Source of the DNA: Deltaproteobacteria bacterium Ga0077539
GTDB taxonomy: Bacteria > Myxococcota_A > Polyangia > Polyangiales > Ga0077539
Length of the DNA stretch: 64,000 nt
Assembly (NCBI GenBank): GCA_001465015.1
Contig: LNEO01000118.1
Coordinates: 35,823-99,822 of the forward strand
Direction of reading: 5' to 3'
Of this stretch, positions 8,605 to 16,598 are shown one piece after another; the stretch's first letter is position 1; the number at the start of each line of letters is the position of its first letter. Below the pieces are notes generated by a model, which saw nothing but the letters and a program-made list of their open reading frames with translations, was not told where the DNA came from and ran no database searches. Position numbers and translations under genes: made by a program.

Positions 8605-9237
8605 ATGAGCGAGAGCAACGCCCGCAAACGACGTACGCAGGCCGAGCGCCGCGAAGAAACCAGGGACAAAGTCGAGCGCGCGGCGATGACGGCGGTCGCG
8701 CGACTGGGCTTCGAAGGGGCGACGATCGACGCGATCGCGAGAGAGAGCGGGATGTCTCGGGGGGCGGTCGGCGCATATTTTCCTGCGAAAGAGGAGCTGT
8801 GGCCCGTCGTGATCGACCGCGCGTGCCGGGCGCTCGAAGATGATGTCGCCCGCGCGTTCGACGAGAGTCAGGGCGCGGGGATGAACCGCGTCCGAGCCGC
8901 GCTCGCGGCGCTGCTCGCGATTCGCAGCGGCGAAGGCGCGGCGCAGGCGAGCTGGCCCGAGCTGCAGCGACGGGCCGCCCGCGAGCCAGCGCTGCGAGAG
9001 CGGCTCGCCCCCGCGCTCTGTCGGGCAGAGGCCTCCCTCGGGAGCAAGGCGCGCGCCCTGGCGGACGCCGCGGGCCTGTCGCTCGACGGCCCGCCTGAGC
9101 GCGCAGGACGCGTGATTCTCGCGGTGATTTCATCGATCGCCGAGCGAGCGCGGCTCGACGAGGCTGGCGAGTCGGCCCCCTCGGAGGCGGACCGAGCGCT
9201 CGTCGCTCAGCTCACACGCTCGCTCTTCTCGGTCTGA
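8605..9237 (+). CDS. TetR/AcrR family transcriptional regulator
   Basis: A 210-residue regulator. The ATG at 8605 precedes 'MSESNARKRRTQAERREETR', then a TetR-type helix-turn-helix: 'GFEGATIDAIARESGMSRGAVGAYFPAKEELW' spans about residues 33-63. The remainder is an all-helical ligand-binding region with no recognisable ligand signature. It reads away from the GH1 gene, the usual arrangement for a TetR protein controlling its neighbour, and a second TetR gene follows 37 bases downstream. Confidence 0.85.
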   Translation: MSESNARKRRTQAERREETRDKVERAAMTAVARLGFEGATIDAIARESGMSRGAVGAYFPAKEELWPVVIDRACRALEDDVARAFDESQGAGMNRVRAALAALLAIRSGEGAAQASWPELQRRAAREPALRERLAPALCRAEASLGSKARALADAAGLSLDGPPERAGRVILAVISSIAERARLDEAGESAPSEADRALVAQLTRSLFSV

Positions 9238-9274
9238 TCTCGCCGTGCTACCGCTCGATACACCCTGTTCTCCG

Positions 9275-9913
9275 ATGGACCGCGAGCAACGACGCACTCA
9301 AATCCTCGACGTCGCCAAGACGGTCTTCGCTGAAAAGGGCTACCACCACGCGAAGATCGACGACATCGTCGCGCGTGCGCGGGTGGCCCGAGGCACGTTC
9401 TATCTTTACTTCGGCGACAAGCGGGCGATCTTCAGCGAGCTGGTCGACGGCTGCGTCGACGCCGTCAACGCCGCGATCTGCGCGATCGATCTCAGCCGAA
9501 GAGACCGCTCACCCCTCGAGCAGCTCACGGACAACGTCGACCGGGTCGTGCGCGTCTTCGTCGACGAGCCTGCGCTCGCGCGGATCTTGTTCAACGAGGC
9601 CGTCGGCCTCGACCCCGAGTTCGACCGAAAGCTCCTCGCGTTTTACGACGGAGTGACGTCGATGATCGTGCGCGCGCTGGTCGAGGGAGAGCGCGTCGGA
9701 ATGGTGCGACCCGGCGACTCGAGGGCGCGCGCGCTGTGCGTGCTCGGGATCGTCAAGGAGTTTCTCTATCAGCTCTCGTTGCGCGGCGAGGGATTCGACC
9801 GCGCCGCCGTCGTCCGAACGGTGATCGAGCTCATCAACGGCGGATGGCTCACCGACCTCGGCCGCACCGGACGTCGCGCCGAAGACGCGTTCGCTCCGAC
9901 GCTCTCGGCCTAG
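9275..9913 (+). CDS. TetR/AcrR family transcriptional regulator (second of a tandem pair)
   Basis: A 212-residue regulator; ATG 9275 is preferred over the GTG at 9245 because it starts directly before the N-terminal helix (MDREQRRTQILDVAKTVFAE). The HTH 'IDDIVARARVARGTFYLYFG' is canonical ('GTFYLYF'), followed by 'DKRAIFSEL'. The C-terminal part contains 'ARILFNEAVGLDPEFDRKL', a pattern seen in many TetR proteins with a TetR_C-type domain. It shows little similarity to its upstream neighbour beyond the HTH, so the pair is not a recent duplication. The next gene begins 13 bases downstream. Confidence 0.87.
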   Translation: MDREQRRTQILDVAKTVFAEKGYHHAKIDDIVARARVARGTFYLYFGDKRAIFSELVDGCVDAVNAAICAIDLSRRDRSPLEQLTDNVDRVVRVFVDEPALARILFNEAVGLDPEFDRKLLAFYDGVTSMIVRALVEGERVGMVRPGDSRARALCVLGIVKEFLYQLSLRGEGFDRAAVVRTVIELINGGWLTDLGRTGRRAEDAFAPTLSA

Positions 9914-9926
9914 CTCGAAGCATCCA

Positions 9927-10745
9927 ATGACGCGAACTCCGAAAGCCAGGGTCGCCGTCGGTGGCCTCCCCGCGAGCGTGGCCCGTGCCCAGCTCGCGCG
10001 AGACTCCGGGGTCGCCGACGATCCGAGCCGCCTCGATCGGCTCCTCGGGCTCGAACCCGTCGATGTCTGCTCGCGGCTGCTCGCTCCCGCACGCCCACAA
10101 AAACAAGAAGCGCTCTCTGCCATCGAGGGCGCGGCGAGCGCGCAAGAGGCCATCGAGGCCCTCGTCTCGAGAGGCCTGCTCGAGGAGCAATGGCTCGACG
10201 AGCGACGGGTGATCGTCTACGCCACGGACGCCGGCGATCTCGGCGCGCGAGCGACAGACGTCGCGGAGCTCGCGGCGGACGCTGCGACGGTGTCGGCGAT
10301 CGAGTCGCTGGCGCGCGAGTGCCGTGCCCGCGGCGGACGCGTCGGGTCGGACTCGATTCGCTGGCGGGTGGGTCTGGCGCAGCGCGCCCCCCGAGCGGTC
10401 GAACGTCGTCCCTTCGACGAGGGCCGAGCAGCGCGCTTCAAGCCAGGCACCGTCGCCGCGAGCACCGAGCTCACCGACCTGTTGTCGATCCGCACGGACT
10501 TCTCCGCGAACGAAAGCTGGGACGAAGAGATCGCCGCGGGGGACCTCTTTCGATTCGCGCACGAGCGCTGGGTCGACGCGTTCGAAGAAGACGTGCGGCG
10601 GCACTGGAGCTGGGGGCTGTCTCGTCGCAGCCCTTCGCAAAACCCCTACGCGCCGCTGTGCGCTGCGTGGCTGGCGGGATACGTGATCGAAGCGATCGAG
10701 CCCGAGCTCGTCCTGTTCGCGCCGGCGCGGTTCGACCTCGGCTGA
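9927..10745 (+). CDS. Hypothetical protein (272 aa)
   Basis: Begins 13 bases after the second TetR gene and is probably co-transcribed. The protein is Ala/Arg/Glu-rich, has no signal peptide or membrane segment, and seems mostly helical. The N-terminal half (to about residue 115) has short helical segments 'SAIEGAASAQEAIEALVSRG'; the C-terminal half contains 'DLFRFAHERWVDAFEEDVRR' and 'SPSQNPYAPLCAAWLAGYVI'. No motif I know. Ends 12 bases before the stop of the convergent TPR gene. Confidence 0.6.
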   Translation: MTRTPKARVAVGGLPASVARAQLARDSGVADDPSRLDRLLGLEPVDVCSRLLAPARPQKQEALSAIEGAASAQEAIEALVSRGLLEEQWLDERRVIVYATDAGDLGARATDVAELAADAATVSAIESLARECRARGGRVGSDSIRWRVGLAQRAPRAVERRPFDEGRAARFKPGTVAASTELTDLLSIRTDFSANESWDEEIAAGDLFRFAHERWVDAFEEDVRRHWSWGLSRRSPSQNPYAPLCAAWLAGYVIEAIEPELVLFAPARFDLG

Positions 10746-10757
10746 CGCGATGATTCT

Positions 10758-11507
10758 TTACGACGCGCGGCGCGGCGCGACCGCGGTTCGCGCGGACGCG
10801 AGGGCCGATTCACACTCGAGCAGCTCGGTCTGCAATCCGAGCGCGCGGCACGCCGAAGCCCGAACGCTCCACGCGAGCACGGTGTTCGGGCGGCGCTCGA
10901 TCGCGGCGATCGCGTGAGCGCGGGCCGAGCGGACGTCGCCGACGCGCAGCATCGCCGCCGCGCACGACGCCCGCATCGCGCCGTCATCAGGAGCCAACGC
11001 CACGAGCCGCGCCGAGAGAACCGCGATGCTCGGTCTGTGGTCGAGCGCGACCGCCGCGCGAAGCCACTGGTGCGTTGCGCGTACGCTCGCGTCGGCGCCG
11101 AGCGACCGAGCGCGTTCTCGCACGAGCGCGAGCGCCTCGCCGCGATGCTCGTCGATCGTCCCGAGCACGCGCGCGAGGCGCGCTCGGTCTTCGTCTTCGC
11201 CGGTGTTCGCAGCGCATCGACGCAAGAGCGCGATCGCTTCACGCTCGCGCCCAGACCGAGCGAGGGCTCGGCCGAGCGCGCGACAGGCGTCCGTCGACTC
11301 GGGCTCGACCGAGAGCCAGGCGCGCGCCGACCGCTCTGCGTCGATCGACGCGCCGCGCTCGTACTGGGCCCAGGCCAACAGCCGCAGCGCCGAACGATCG
11401 TGCGGGTCGTGCTCGAGCACGAGACGGCACAGCGACTCGCACTCGGCGAGCCGCCGCGTTGCGCCGAGCGCCGTTGCGCGCGCGAGCAGCGTTCGTCGCT
11501 CAGGCAT
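10758..11507 (-). CDS. TPR-repeat protein
   Basis: A 249-residue soluble protein of repeated helix pairs: 'LAECESLCRLVLEHDPHDRS', 'ERGASIDAERSARAWLSVEP', 'RSARAHAIAAIERRPNT', each with the TPR-like alternation of small residues and the closing Pro. No signal or membrane segment. Its start lies inside the end of the larger TPR gene (8-base overlap at 11500-11507), so the two are translationally coupled. It is the last gene of a probable era-der-AAA operon and may act as a scaffold for the proteins encoded upstream; that role is an inference. Confidence 0.75.
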   Translation of the reverse strand: MPERRTLLARATALGATRRLAECESLCRLVLEHDPHDRSALRLLAWAQYERGASIDAERSARAWLSVEPESTDACRALGRALARSGREREAIALLRRCAANTGEDEDRARLARVLGTIDEHRGEALALVRERARSLGADASVRATHQWLRAAVALDHRPSIAVLSARLVALAPDDGAMRASCAAAMLRVGDVRSARAHAIAAIERRPNTVLAWSVRASACRALGLQTELLECESALASARTAVAPRRAS

Positions 11508-12648
11508 GGGTGATGGGCCCTGTTTGCCTCGCGCGTCGCGCGAGCAGCGCAGGCACCGGCGCAGGCCCGTCGTCGGCAGGATCTCGCTGCTGTCTCGCGA
11601 CGAAGAAGCCGATGAGCGCGAGGCCCGCGACGAGCATGGACGCAGCCACCGAGAGGAAGTTCGACGTGATCGCCGCAGACACGAGCCCCATCACGACGGT
11701 GACGAGCAAGAGCACGCTCTGCTCGCGGCGGGTCTTCTCTCGGCTGAGCCGCTGGTCGCGCAGGCCGTCGCGGATGCGCGCGAGCTGCTCGTGCTTGGGG
11801 TCGATCGCGAGCGCGTCGTCGCAGACTCGCTCGGCGCGCACAAGGCGCCCCTGCGAACGGTAGAGCGTCGCGAGGTTGAACGCCGCCGATCGGAGCCCTG
11901 GCTTGAGCCGCAGGGCCTCGCTGAGCGCGGCTTCTGCCTCCGTCGCGCGAGAAGGATCCGAGCGTCGCTGCAGCTCGTTGAGCGCGTAGCCGAGCTCTTC
12001 CCAGGCCGCCCAGTAGTTGGGCTCGAGCTCGAGCGCGGCGGTCGACGCCACCGCAGAGCCGTTGTAGTCGCGGCGATTGGCGAGGACCCACGCGAGGCGC
12101 CAGTGCGTCGATGGGTCCGCGGGCCTGAGCGTGACTCCTCGCTGCGCGAAGCGCACACCGACGTCGTGCTCGCCGAGCGCTGAGTAAACGCGGGCGCATT
12201 CGTCGACGAGCATCACGTCGTCTTCGGCCTTCGCTGCGACCGCGTCGATCACCGCGCGCGACTGCTCTTTCGCGCCGGACTCGCAGAGCGCGATCGCGAG
12301 GCGCGCGTGATAGCGGGGCGCGGAAGGTTGCAGCGACACGGCCTCGCGAAGCGGCTGGATCGCTTCGGCGTGGCGGCCAGCGACCTGCAGCGCGAAGCCG
12401 AGCAGGTAGTGTGTATAGCCGTCGTTCGGCGCGATCTCGACCGCGGCGCGCGCGGTGGCCACGGCGTCCTCGTGACGGCTCTGCCCGAGCAGCGCGCGCG
12501 TGAGGTACAGCGTCGCGTCCACGTCGCTCGGAACGGCGGCGAGCGCCGCGCGTGCGTCCCTCTCGGCGTGCGAATAGCGGCCGATTTCGAGCGCTGCTTC
12601 GGCGCGCGCCTTGTGTCGGCGCGCAGTGGCAAGTGCGTCGGCGGTCAC
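11500..12648 (-). CDS. Membrane-anchored TPR protein
   Basis: GTG at 12648, 20 bases after the AAA+ gene stop, gives 382 residues. At least six TPR units are readable ('GRYSHAERDARAALAAVPSD', 'QSRHEDAVATARAAVEIAPN', 'AGRHAEAIQPLREAVSLQPS', 'LGEHDVGVRFAQRGVTLRPA', 'RRDYNGSAVASTAALELEPN' and 'QGRLVRAERVCDDALAIDPK'). After a basic stretch (RLSREKTRREQ) come two membrane segments near the C-terminus, 'VLLLVTVVMGLVSAAI' and 'VAASMLVAGLALIGFFVA', then a charged/Pro tail. The repeats therefore face the cytosol or periplasm as a tail-anchored scaffold. Overlaps the next TPR gene by 8 bases. Confidence 0.8.
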   Translation of the reverse strand: MTADALATARRHKARAEAALEIGRYSHAERDARAALAAVPSDVDATLYLTRALLGQSRHEDAVATARAAVEIAPNDGYTHYLLGFALQVAGRHAEAIQPLREAVSLQPSAPRYHARLAIALCESGAKEQSRAVIDAVAAKAEDDVMLVDECARVYSALGEHDVGVRFAQRGVTLRPADPSTHWRLAWVLANRRDYNGSAVASTAALELEPNYWAAWEELGYALNELQRRSDPSRATEAEAALSEALRLKPGLRSAAFNLATLYRSQGRLVRAERVCDDALAIDPKHEQLARIRDGLRDQRLSREKTRREQSVLLLVTVVMGLVSAAITSNFLSVAASMLVAGLALIGFFVARQQRDPADDGPAPVPALLARRARQTGPITHA

Positions 12649-12668
12649 CGCGTCCTCCGCTGCGGGCT

Positions 12669-14036
12669 TCAGTAGTTGTGGCGGCGGATGTAGTCCGCGA
12701 TGTCGTCGTATTGCCCCGCTTCGTTGGCGTACTGAGCGTAGTTGCGCGCCGTCGAAAACCATTCGCGGGTGGTGGGCTTTACCTTCGCTCGCGCCCGCTC
12801 GACGTGCGCTCCCGAGATCGGCTCGATCGCGCCTCGCGCGATGGACTGCGTGAGGGCGAGCTCGGCGGCTGCGTCGATGAGGTGCTCGAGGTCCGCGCCG
12901 CTCCAGCCCTCGGTGTTGGCCGCGACCGCGTCGAAATCGACGTTTTGCATTGGCTTTCCAGTGGTCTTCAGCTCGAGGATCTGGCGACGCGCCGCGCGAT
13001 CAGGCGGCGGAACGAACAGCACCTGGTCGAATCGGCCCGGCCGTCGAAAGGCCGAGTCGAGGTCCCACGGTGTGTTGGTGGCGCCGATGACGAGCACGCG
13101 CTCGTTGCGCGACGCGAAGCCGTCGAGCTCCGCGAGAAACTGCGTAATCACTCCGCGCATCGAGCCAGAGTGGAGCTTTGCGCGCTGCATTCCGAGCGCG
13201 TCGACCTCGTCGAAGAAGAGCACTGCAGGCGCGCGGCGCCGCGCGTCTTCGAACAGCTGATGAAGCTGCTTCTCGGAGTTGCCGATCCACATGTCGAGCA
13301 CTTCGTGGAGCCCGACGTTGATGAAGTGCGCCCTGCACTCGCCAGCGGTGGCCTTTGCGAGAAACGTCTTTCCGCAGCCGGGCGGGCCGTAGAAGAGGAT
13401 TCCTCCGCCGATCTTCTTGCCGAAGGCCTTGAACATCTCGGGATTCGAGAAGGGGTAGACGATCCGCATACGGATCTTCTCTTTGACCTCGTCGAGCCCG
13501 CCGACGTCGGCGAAGGTGACTCGATCCGGCACGCTGTTCTCGGGCACCGCTGCGGCCGGCGCGCTCTCTTGGGGGGCGCTCGTTCCGCCGGCCACCACGC
13601 GAAACCTCGCGCGCGGGTCGGTCGCGTCGCGAATGAGCGCGTCGCGCAGCGCTGGCTCGGCGAGCTGTGTGTCCAACGACACGGCCTTGTCGTAGTCCGT
13701 CAGCGCTTCTTTGTGCTGGCCGCGCGCGTGCAGCGCCCGCGCCCTCGCAAGCAAGCCCTTGGCGTGAGACGGAACAGCCGCGAGCAGCTTCTCCGCAGCG
13801 GCGAGCGACGCCTCGCCGTCTCCGAGCGCGAGCGACGCGCGAGCCACTCCGAGCATCGCGTCTGTGCCGACCTGCGCGTCACCCTCGCACTGACGAAAGT
13901 GCTTGATGGCATCCGCATGGCGCCCAGCGCCGACCAGCAGGTTCGCGACATGAACGCGCAGCGGAGCGTTGTCCGGGGTTCGTTCGAGGGCGTCGAGCAG
14001 CAGCGTCAGCGAGGGATCAAGCGCGCGGTCGTCCAT
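12669..14036 (-). CDS. TPR-AAA+ ATPase (Cdc48/Vps4-like single AAA module)
   Basis: A 455-residue ATPase. Residues about 20-130 are TPR-like ('VGAGRHADAIKHFRQCEG', 'ARGQHKEALTDYDKAVSLD'). A short linker leads to 'VTFADVGGLDEVKEKIRM' and a classical AAA module: Walker A GPPGCGKTFLA, pore-loop-like 'DMWIGNSEKQL', Walker B VLFFDEVDAL, and the second region of homology with 'GATNTPWDLDSAFRRPGRFD' carrying both Arg fingers. The small helical lid 'TEGWSGADLEHLIDAAAELA' and a Vps4/katanin-like end (TTREWFSTARNYAQYA...) close it. Such proteins remodel or unfold protein partners; the substrate is unknown. It lies between der and two TPR genes on the same strand. Confidence 0.85.
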   Translation of the reverse strand: MDDRALDPSLTLLLDALERTPDNAPLRVHVANLLVGAGRHADAIKHFRQCEGDAQVGTDAMLGVARASLALGDGEASLAAAEKLLAAVPSHAKGLLARARALHARGQHKEALTDYDKAVSLDTQLAEPALRDALIRDATDPRARFRVVAGGTSAPQESAPAAAVPENSVPDRVTFADVGGLDEVKEKIRMRIVYPFSNPEMFKAFGKKIGGGILFYGPPGCGKTFLAKATAGECRAHFINVGLHEVLDMWIGNSEKQLHQLFEDARRRAPAVLFFDEVDALGMQRAKLHSGSMRGVITQFLAELDGFASRNERVLVIGATNTPWDLDSAFRRPGRFDQVLFVPPPDRAARRQILELKTTGKPMQNVDFDAVAANTEGWSGADLEHLIDAAAELALTQSIARGAIEPISGAHVERARAKVKPTTREWFSTARNYAQYANEAGQYDDIADYIRRHNY

Positions 14037-14103
14037 TCGGGGCCGGGAGTATACCGCGGCTCGGCCTCAAAGCCCGAGCGTGCTCGATGCGGCCTGCGTG
14101 CAA

Positions 14104-15603
14104 TCAGGCCTTGTGCTCGCCCAGAAACTGCTTCTTGCGCTTCTCCTTGTACGAAACGCGAATCGGTACGCCCTCGAACCCGAACCGCTCGCGCAGCTGA
14201 TTCTTGAGATACCGGTCGTACGACGGAGCAATATTGTCAGGAAAATTCGCGACAGCCGCGAACCTCGGCGGTCGCACGCCGACCTGCGACACGTAGTAGA
14301 GCCGAACCGCGCGATTGCTCTGAACGGGCGGCGGGTGCTTCTCGATCACCTCTTCGAAGAAGCGATTGACCTCGCCCGTTCCCACGCGTTGAGCGAAGGC
14401 CTCGTACACCTTGTCGACCTGATCGAGCAGAGCGCTCGTGCCTCGACCCTCTTTGGCCGACAGCCGAAGCACAGGAATCCACGCGGCAAACGACAGGCGC
14501 TCGCGCGCGGACTGGACCGCTTTCTTCTCAGCCTGCGTGTTGAGCTGATCGGTCTTGTTCAAGCCCACGATGATCGCGCGCCCTCGGTCCTCGGCGAGCG
14601 AGATGATCCTGAGATCCTGGTCGCTGAGCTCGCCTTCGGTCGCGTCGAACAGCAGCACGACCACGTCGGCGCGCTCGATCGTGCGGATCGCCTGCATGAC
14701 CGAGGTCATCTCGACCGGCGCGCTCACCGCTCGTTTGCGTCGCATCCCCGCCGTGTCGACGAAGACGTATCGCTTGCCGTTCTTCTCGACGAGCGTGTCG
14801 ATCGCGTCCGTCGTGGTGCCGGGCCGCGAGTCGACCAGCAATCGATCCTGTCCGACCAGCCGGTTGATGAGCGAGCTCTTTCCTGCGTTGGGACGACCGA
14901 CGATCGCGACGCGAGCGATGTCGTCTTCGAGCAGCGTGTCCTCGGCCTCGGGCGGCGGAAGCTTCGAAAGGATGGCGTCCTCGAGCTTCTCGAAGCCTCG
15001 TCCGTGCAGCGCCGACACGGGGATCACGTCCGAGACGCCAGCGCTGTACAGCTCGAACGCGTCGACGTCGCGCTTGGGCGAGTCGGCCTTGTTCGCGACG
15101 TAGATCACCGGACGCTCGCTGCGACGAAGGAGATCCAGCGCGACGAGGTCGGCGTCCTGCAGCGGCGCGGTCGCGTCGGCGACGAACACCGCGACGTCGG
15201 CCTCAGCGATCGCGAGCTTCACCTGCGCGCGGATGCCCGCGACGACCGGGTCTTTGCCTTCGGGGTCGAAGCCTCCCGTGTCGACGACGACGAACGCGCG
15301 GCCGCGCAGCTCGGCGTCTGCGTAGTGTCGATCGCGCGTGACGCCCGGGGTGTCCTCGACGATGGCGAGGTGCCTGCCGACGATTCGGTTGAACAGCGTG
15401 CTCTTGCCGACGTTGGGCCGGCCGACGATCGCGACGAGCGCGCGAGACCCACGGGCTACGCGCACGTCTGCGGGAACCTCTTTGCGCCGGGCGCGCTCTT
15501 CTTCGCGCTCGATCGCTTCGCCCCCGCCGCCCTCGACGCGCTTGGGCTTGGGCTTGGGCTTGGTCGTCGCGGATGTTTTCTTTGGAGCCAACGTTCTTCG
15601 CAT
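14104..15603 (-). CDS. der: Ribosome biogenesis GTPase Der (EngA)
   Basis: Essential double-GTPase that assists 50S subunit assembly. Two G domains in tandem: first 'GRPNVGKSTLFNRIVG', 'DTGGFD', 'NKADS'; second 'GRPNAGKSSLINRLVG', 'DTAGMRRK', 'NKTDQ'; then the KH-like domain ending 'FEGVPIRVSYKEKRKKQF'. The ATG at 15603 starts two bases after the era stop and gives 499 residues. This leaves an unusual N-terminal extension of about 60 residues, rich in Lys/Pro/Glu (KPKPKPKR, EREEERARRKE), before the first G domain, where most Der proteins start almost at once. Co-transcribed with era. Confidence 0.95.
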   Translation of the reverse strand: MRRTLAPKKTSATTKPKPKPKRVEGGGGEAIEREEERARRKEVPADVRVARGSRALVAIVGRPNVGKSTLFNRIVGRHLAIVEDTPGVTRDRHYADAELRGRAFVVVDTGGFDPEGKDPVVAGIRAQVKLAIAEADVAVFVADATAPLQDADLVALDLLRRSERPVIYVANKADSPKRDVDAFELYSAGVSDVIPVSALHGRGFEKLEDAILSKLPPPEAEDTLLEDDIARVAIVGRPNAGKSSLINRLVGQDRLLVDSRPGTTTDAIDTLVEKNGKRYVFVDTAGMRRKRAVSAPVEMTSVMQAIRTIERADVVVLLFDATEGELSDQDLRIISLAEDRGRAIIVGLNKTDQLNTQAEKKAVQSARERLSFAAWIPVLRLSAKEGRGTSALLDQVDKVYEAFAQRVGTGEVNRFFEEVIEKHPPPVQSNRAVRLYYVSQVGVRPPRFAAVANFPDNIAPSYDRYLKNQLRERFGFEGVPIRVSYKEKRKKQFLGEHKA

Positions 15604-15605
15604 GA

Positions 15606-16514
15606 TCAACGGCGCCTTCCAGGTCCGCTCGAGCCGTAGCCGAGCCGTTCCATAGCCCCTGGGCTCTTGGTCCACCCAGGAGAGACTTTGACCCAGAGCT
15701 CCAGCATCACTTTGCGCCCCACCATCGGCTCGATCGCCTTGCGCGCCCTCGTGCCGATCGCCTTGATCTGCGCGCCTCCCGCGCCGATCACGATCTTTTT
15801 CTGCCCTTCGCGCTCGACGTGAATCGTCGCGCCGATGTGCACGATCGTAGCGCTCTCTTCGAAGCGCTCGATCTCAACGGCCGTCACGTAGGGAAGCTCG
15901 TCGGCGGTCTCGTGGATCACCGCTTCACGGATTCGCTCTGCGGCGAGAAACCGCTCGGGTCGGTCGGTGATCGCGTCCTTCGGAAAGAGCATCGGCCCCT
16001 CCGGCAACAGCGCGATGCACTCGTCGACGAGGCGAGCGACTCCGTCCTTGGTCTTCGCGGCGATCGGAACGATTCCCCGCCACTCGCGGGCTTTGGTGTA
16101 GGCCTCCAGCGTCGGCAACAGCGCCGTCTTCGGCTTGACCAGGTCGACCTTGTTGAGCGCGAGGACCGTCGGCTTGTTGACGCTGTTGATTTCGGCGAAC
16201 ACCTGCGCGTCGCGGTCGATCCCGGCCGCGGCGTCGGTCGCATCCGCGACCATCACGATCACGTCTGCATCCGCGAGCGCAGCGGCGGCCTCGCGGTTCA
16301 TCCGCTCGCCGAGCCGCGCGTGCGGTCGATGAATTCCTGGAGTATCGACGACGACCATCTGCGCATCGTCGCGGGTGATCACCGCGAGGATGCGATCGCG
16401 CGTCGTCTGAGGACGGGACGCGACGATCGAGACGTCCTCCCCGACGAGCGCGTTGAGGAGCGTCGACTTGCCCACGTTTGGGCGGCCTACGAGTGCGACG
16501 AAACCACAGCGCAT
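15606..16514 (-). CDS. era: GTPase Era
   Basis: Essential GTPase that binds the 3' end of 16S rRNA during 30S maturation. 302 residues from the ATG at 16514; an upstream TTG or GTG would only add an Arg-rich tail. Motifs: G1 GRPNVGKSTLLNALVG, G2 'SRPQTTRDRI', G3 DTPGIHRP, G4 NKVD; then the KH domain with 'IVIGAGGAQIKAIGTRARKA'. Length matches the family (about 300). First gene of the minus-strand cluster and divergent from the amidase gene with 84 bases between them. Confidence 0.96.
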   Translation of the reverse strand: MRCGFVALVGRPNVGKSTLLNALVGEDVSIVASRPQTTRDRILAVITRDDAQMVVVDTPGIHRPHARLGERMNREAAAALADADVIVMVADATDAAAGIDRDAQVFAEINSVNKPTVLALNKVDLVKPKTALLPTLEAYTKAREWRGIVPIAAKTKDGVARLVDECIALLPEGPMLFPKDAITDRPERFLAAERIREAVIHETADELPYVTAVEIERFEESATIVHIGATIHVEREGQKKIVIGAGGAQIKAIGTRARKAIEPMVGRKVMLELWVKVSPGWTKSPGAMERLGYGSSGPGRRR

Positions 16515-16598
16515 GACGACAAGAGCGGGGGCTGTACGACAAGTCCGTCGCACAAGCAACGCCCCGTGCGCGAACGATGCTATCTCTTCGTCCGCGGA

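Noticed and set aside
9275..9913. Recent duplication origin of the TetR pair
   Set aside because: Similarity between the two regulators is confined to the DNA-binding domain, as expected for any two family members.
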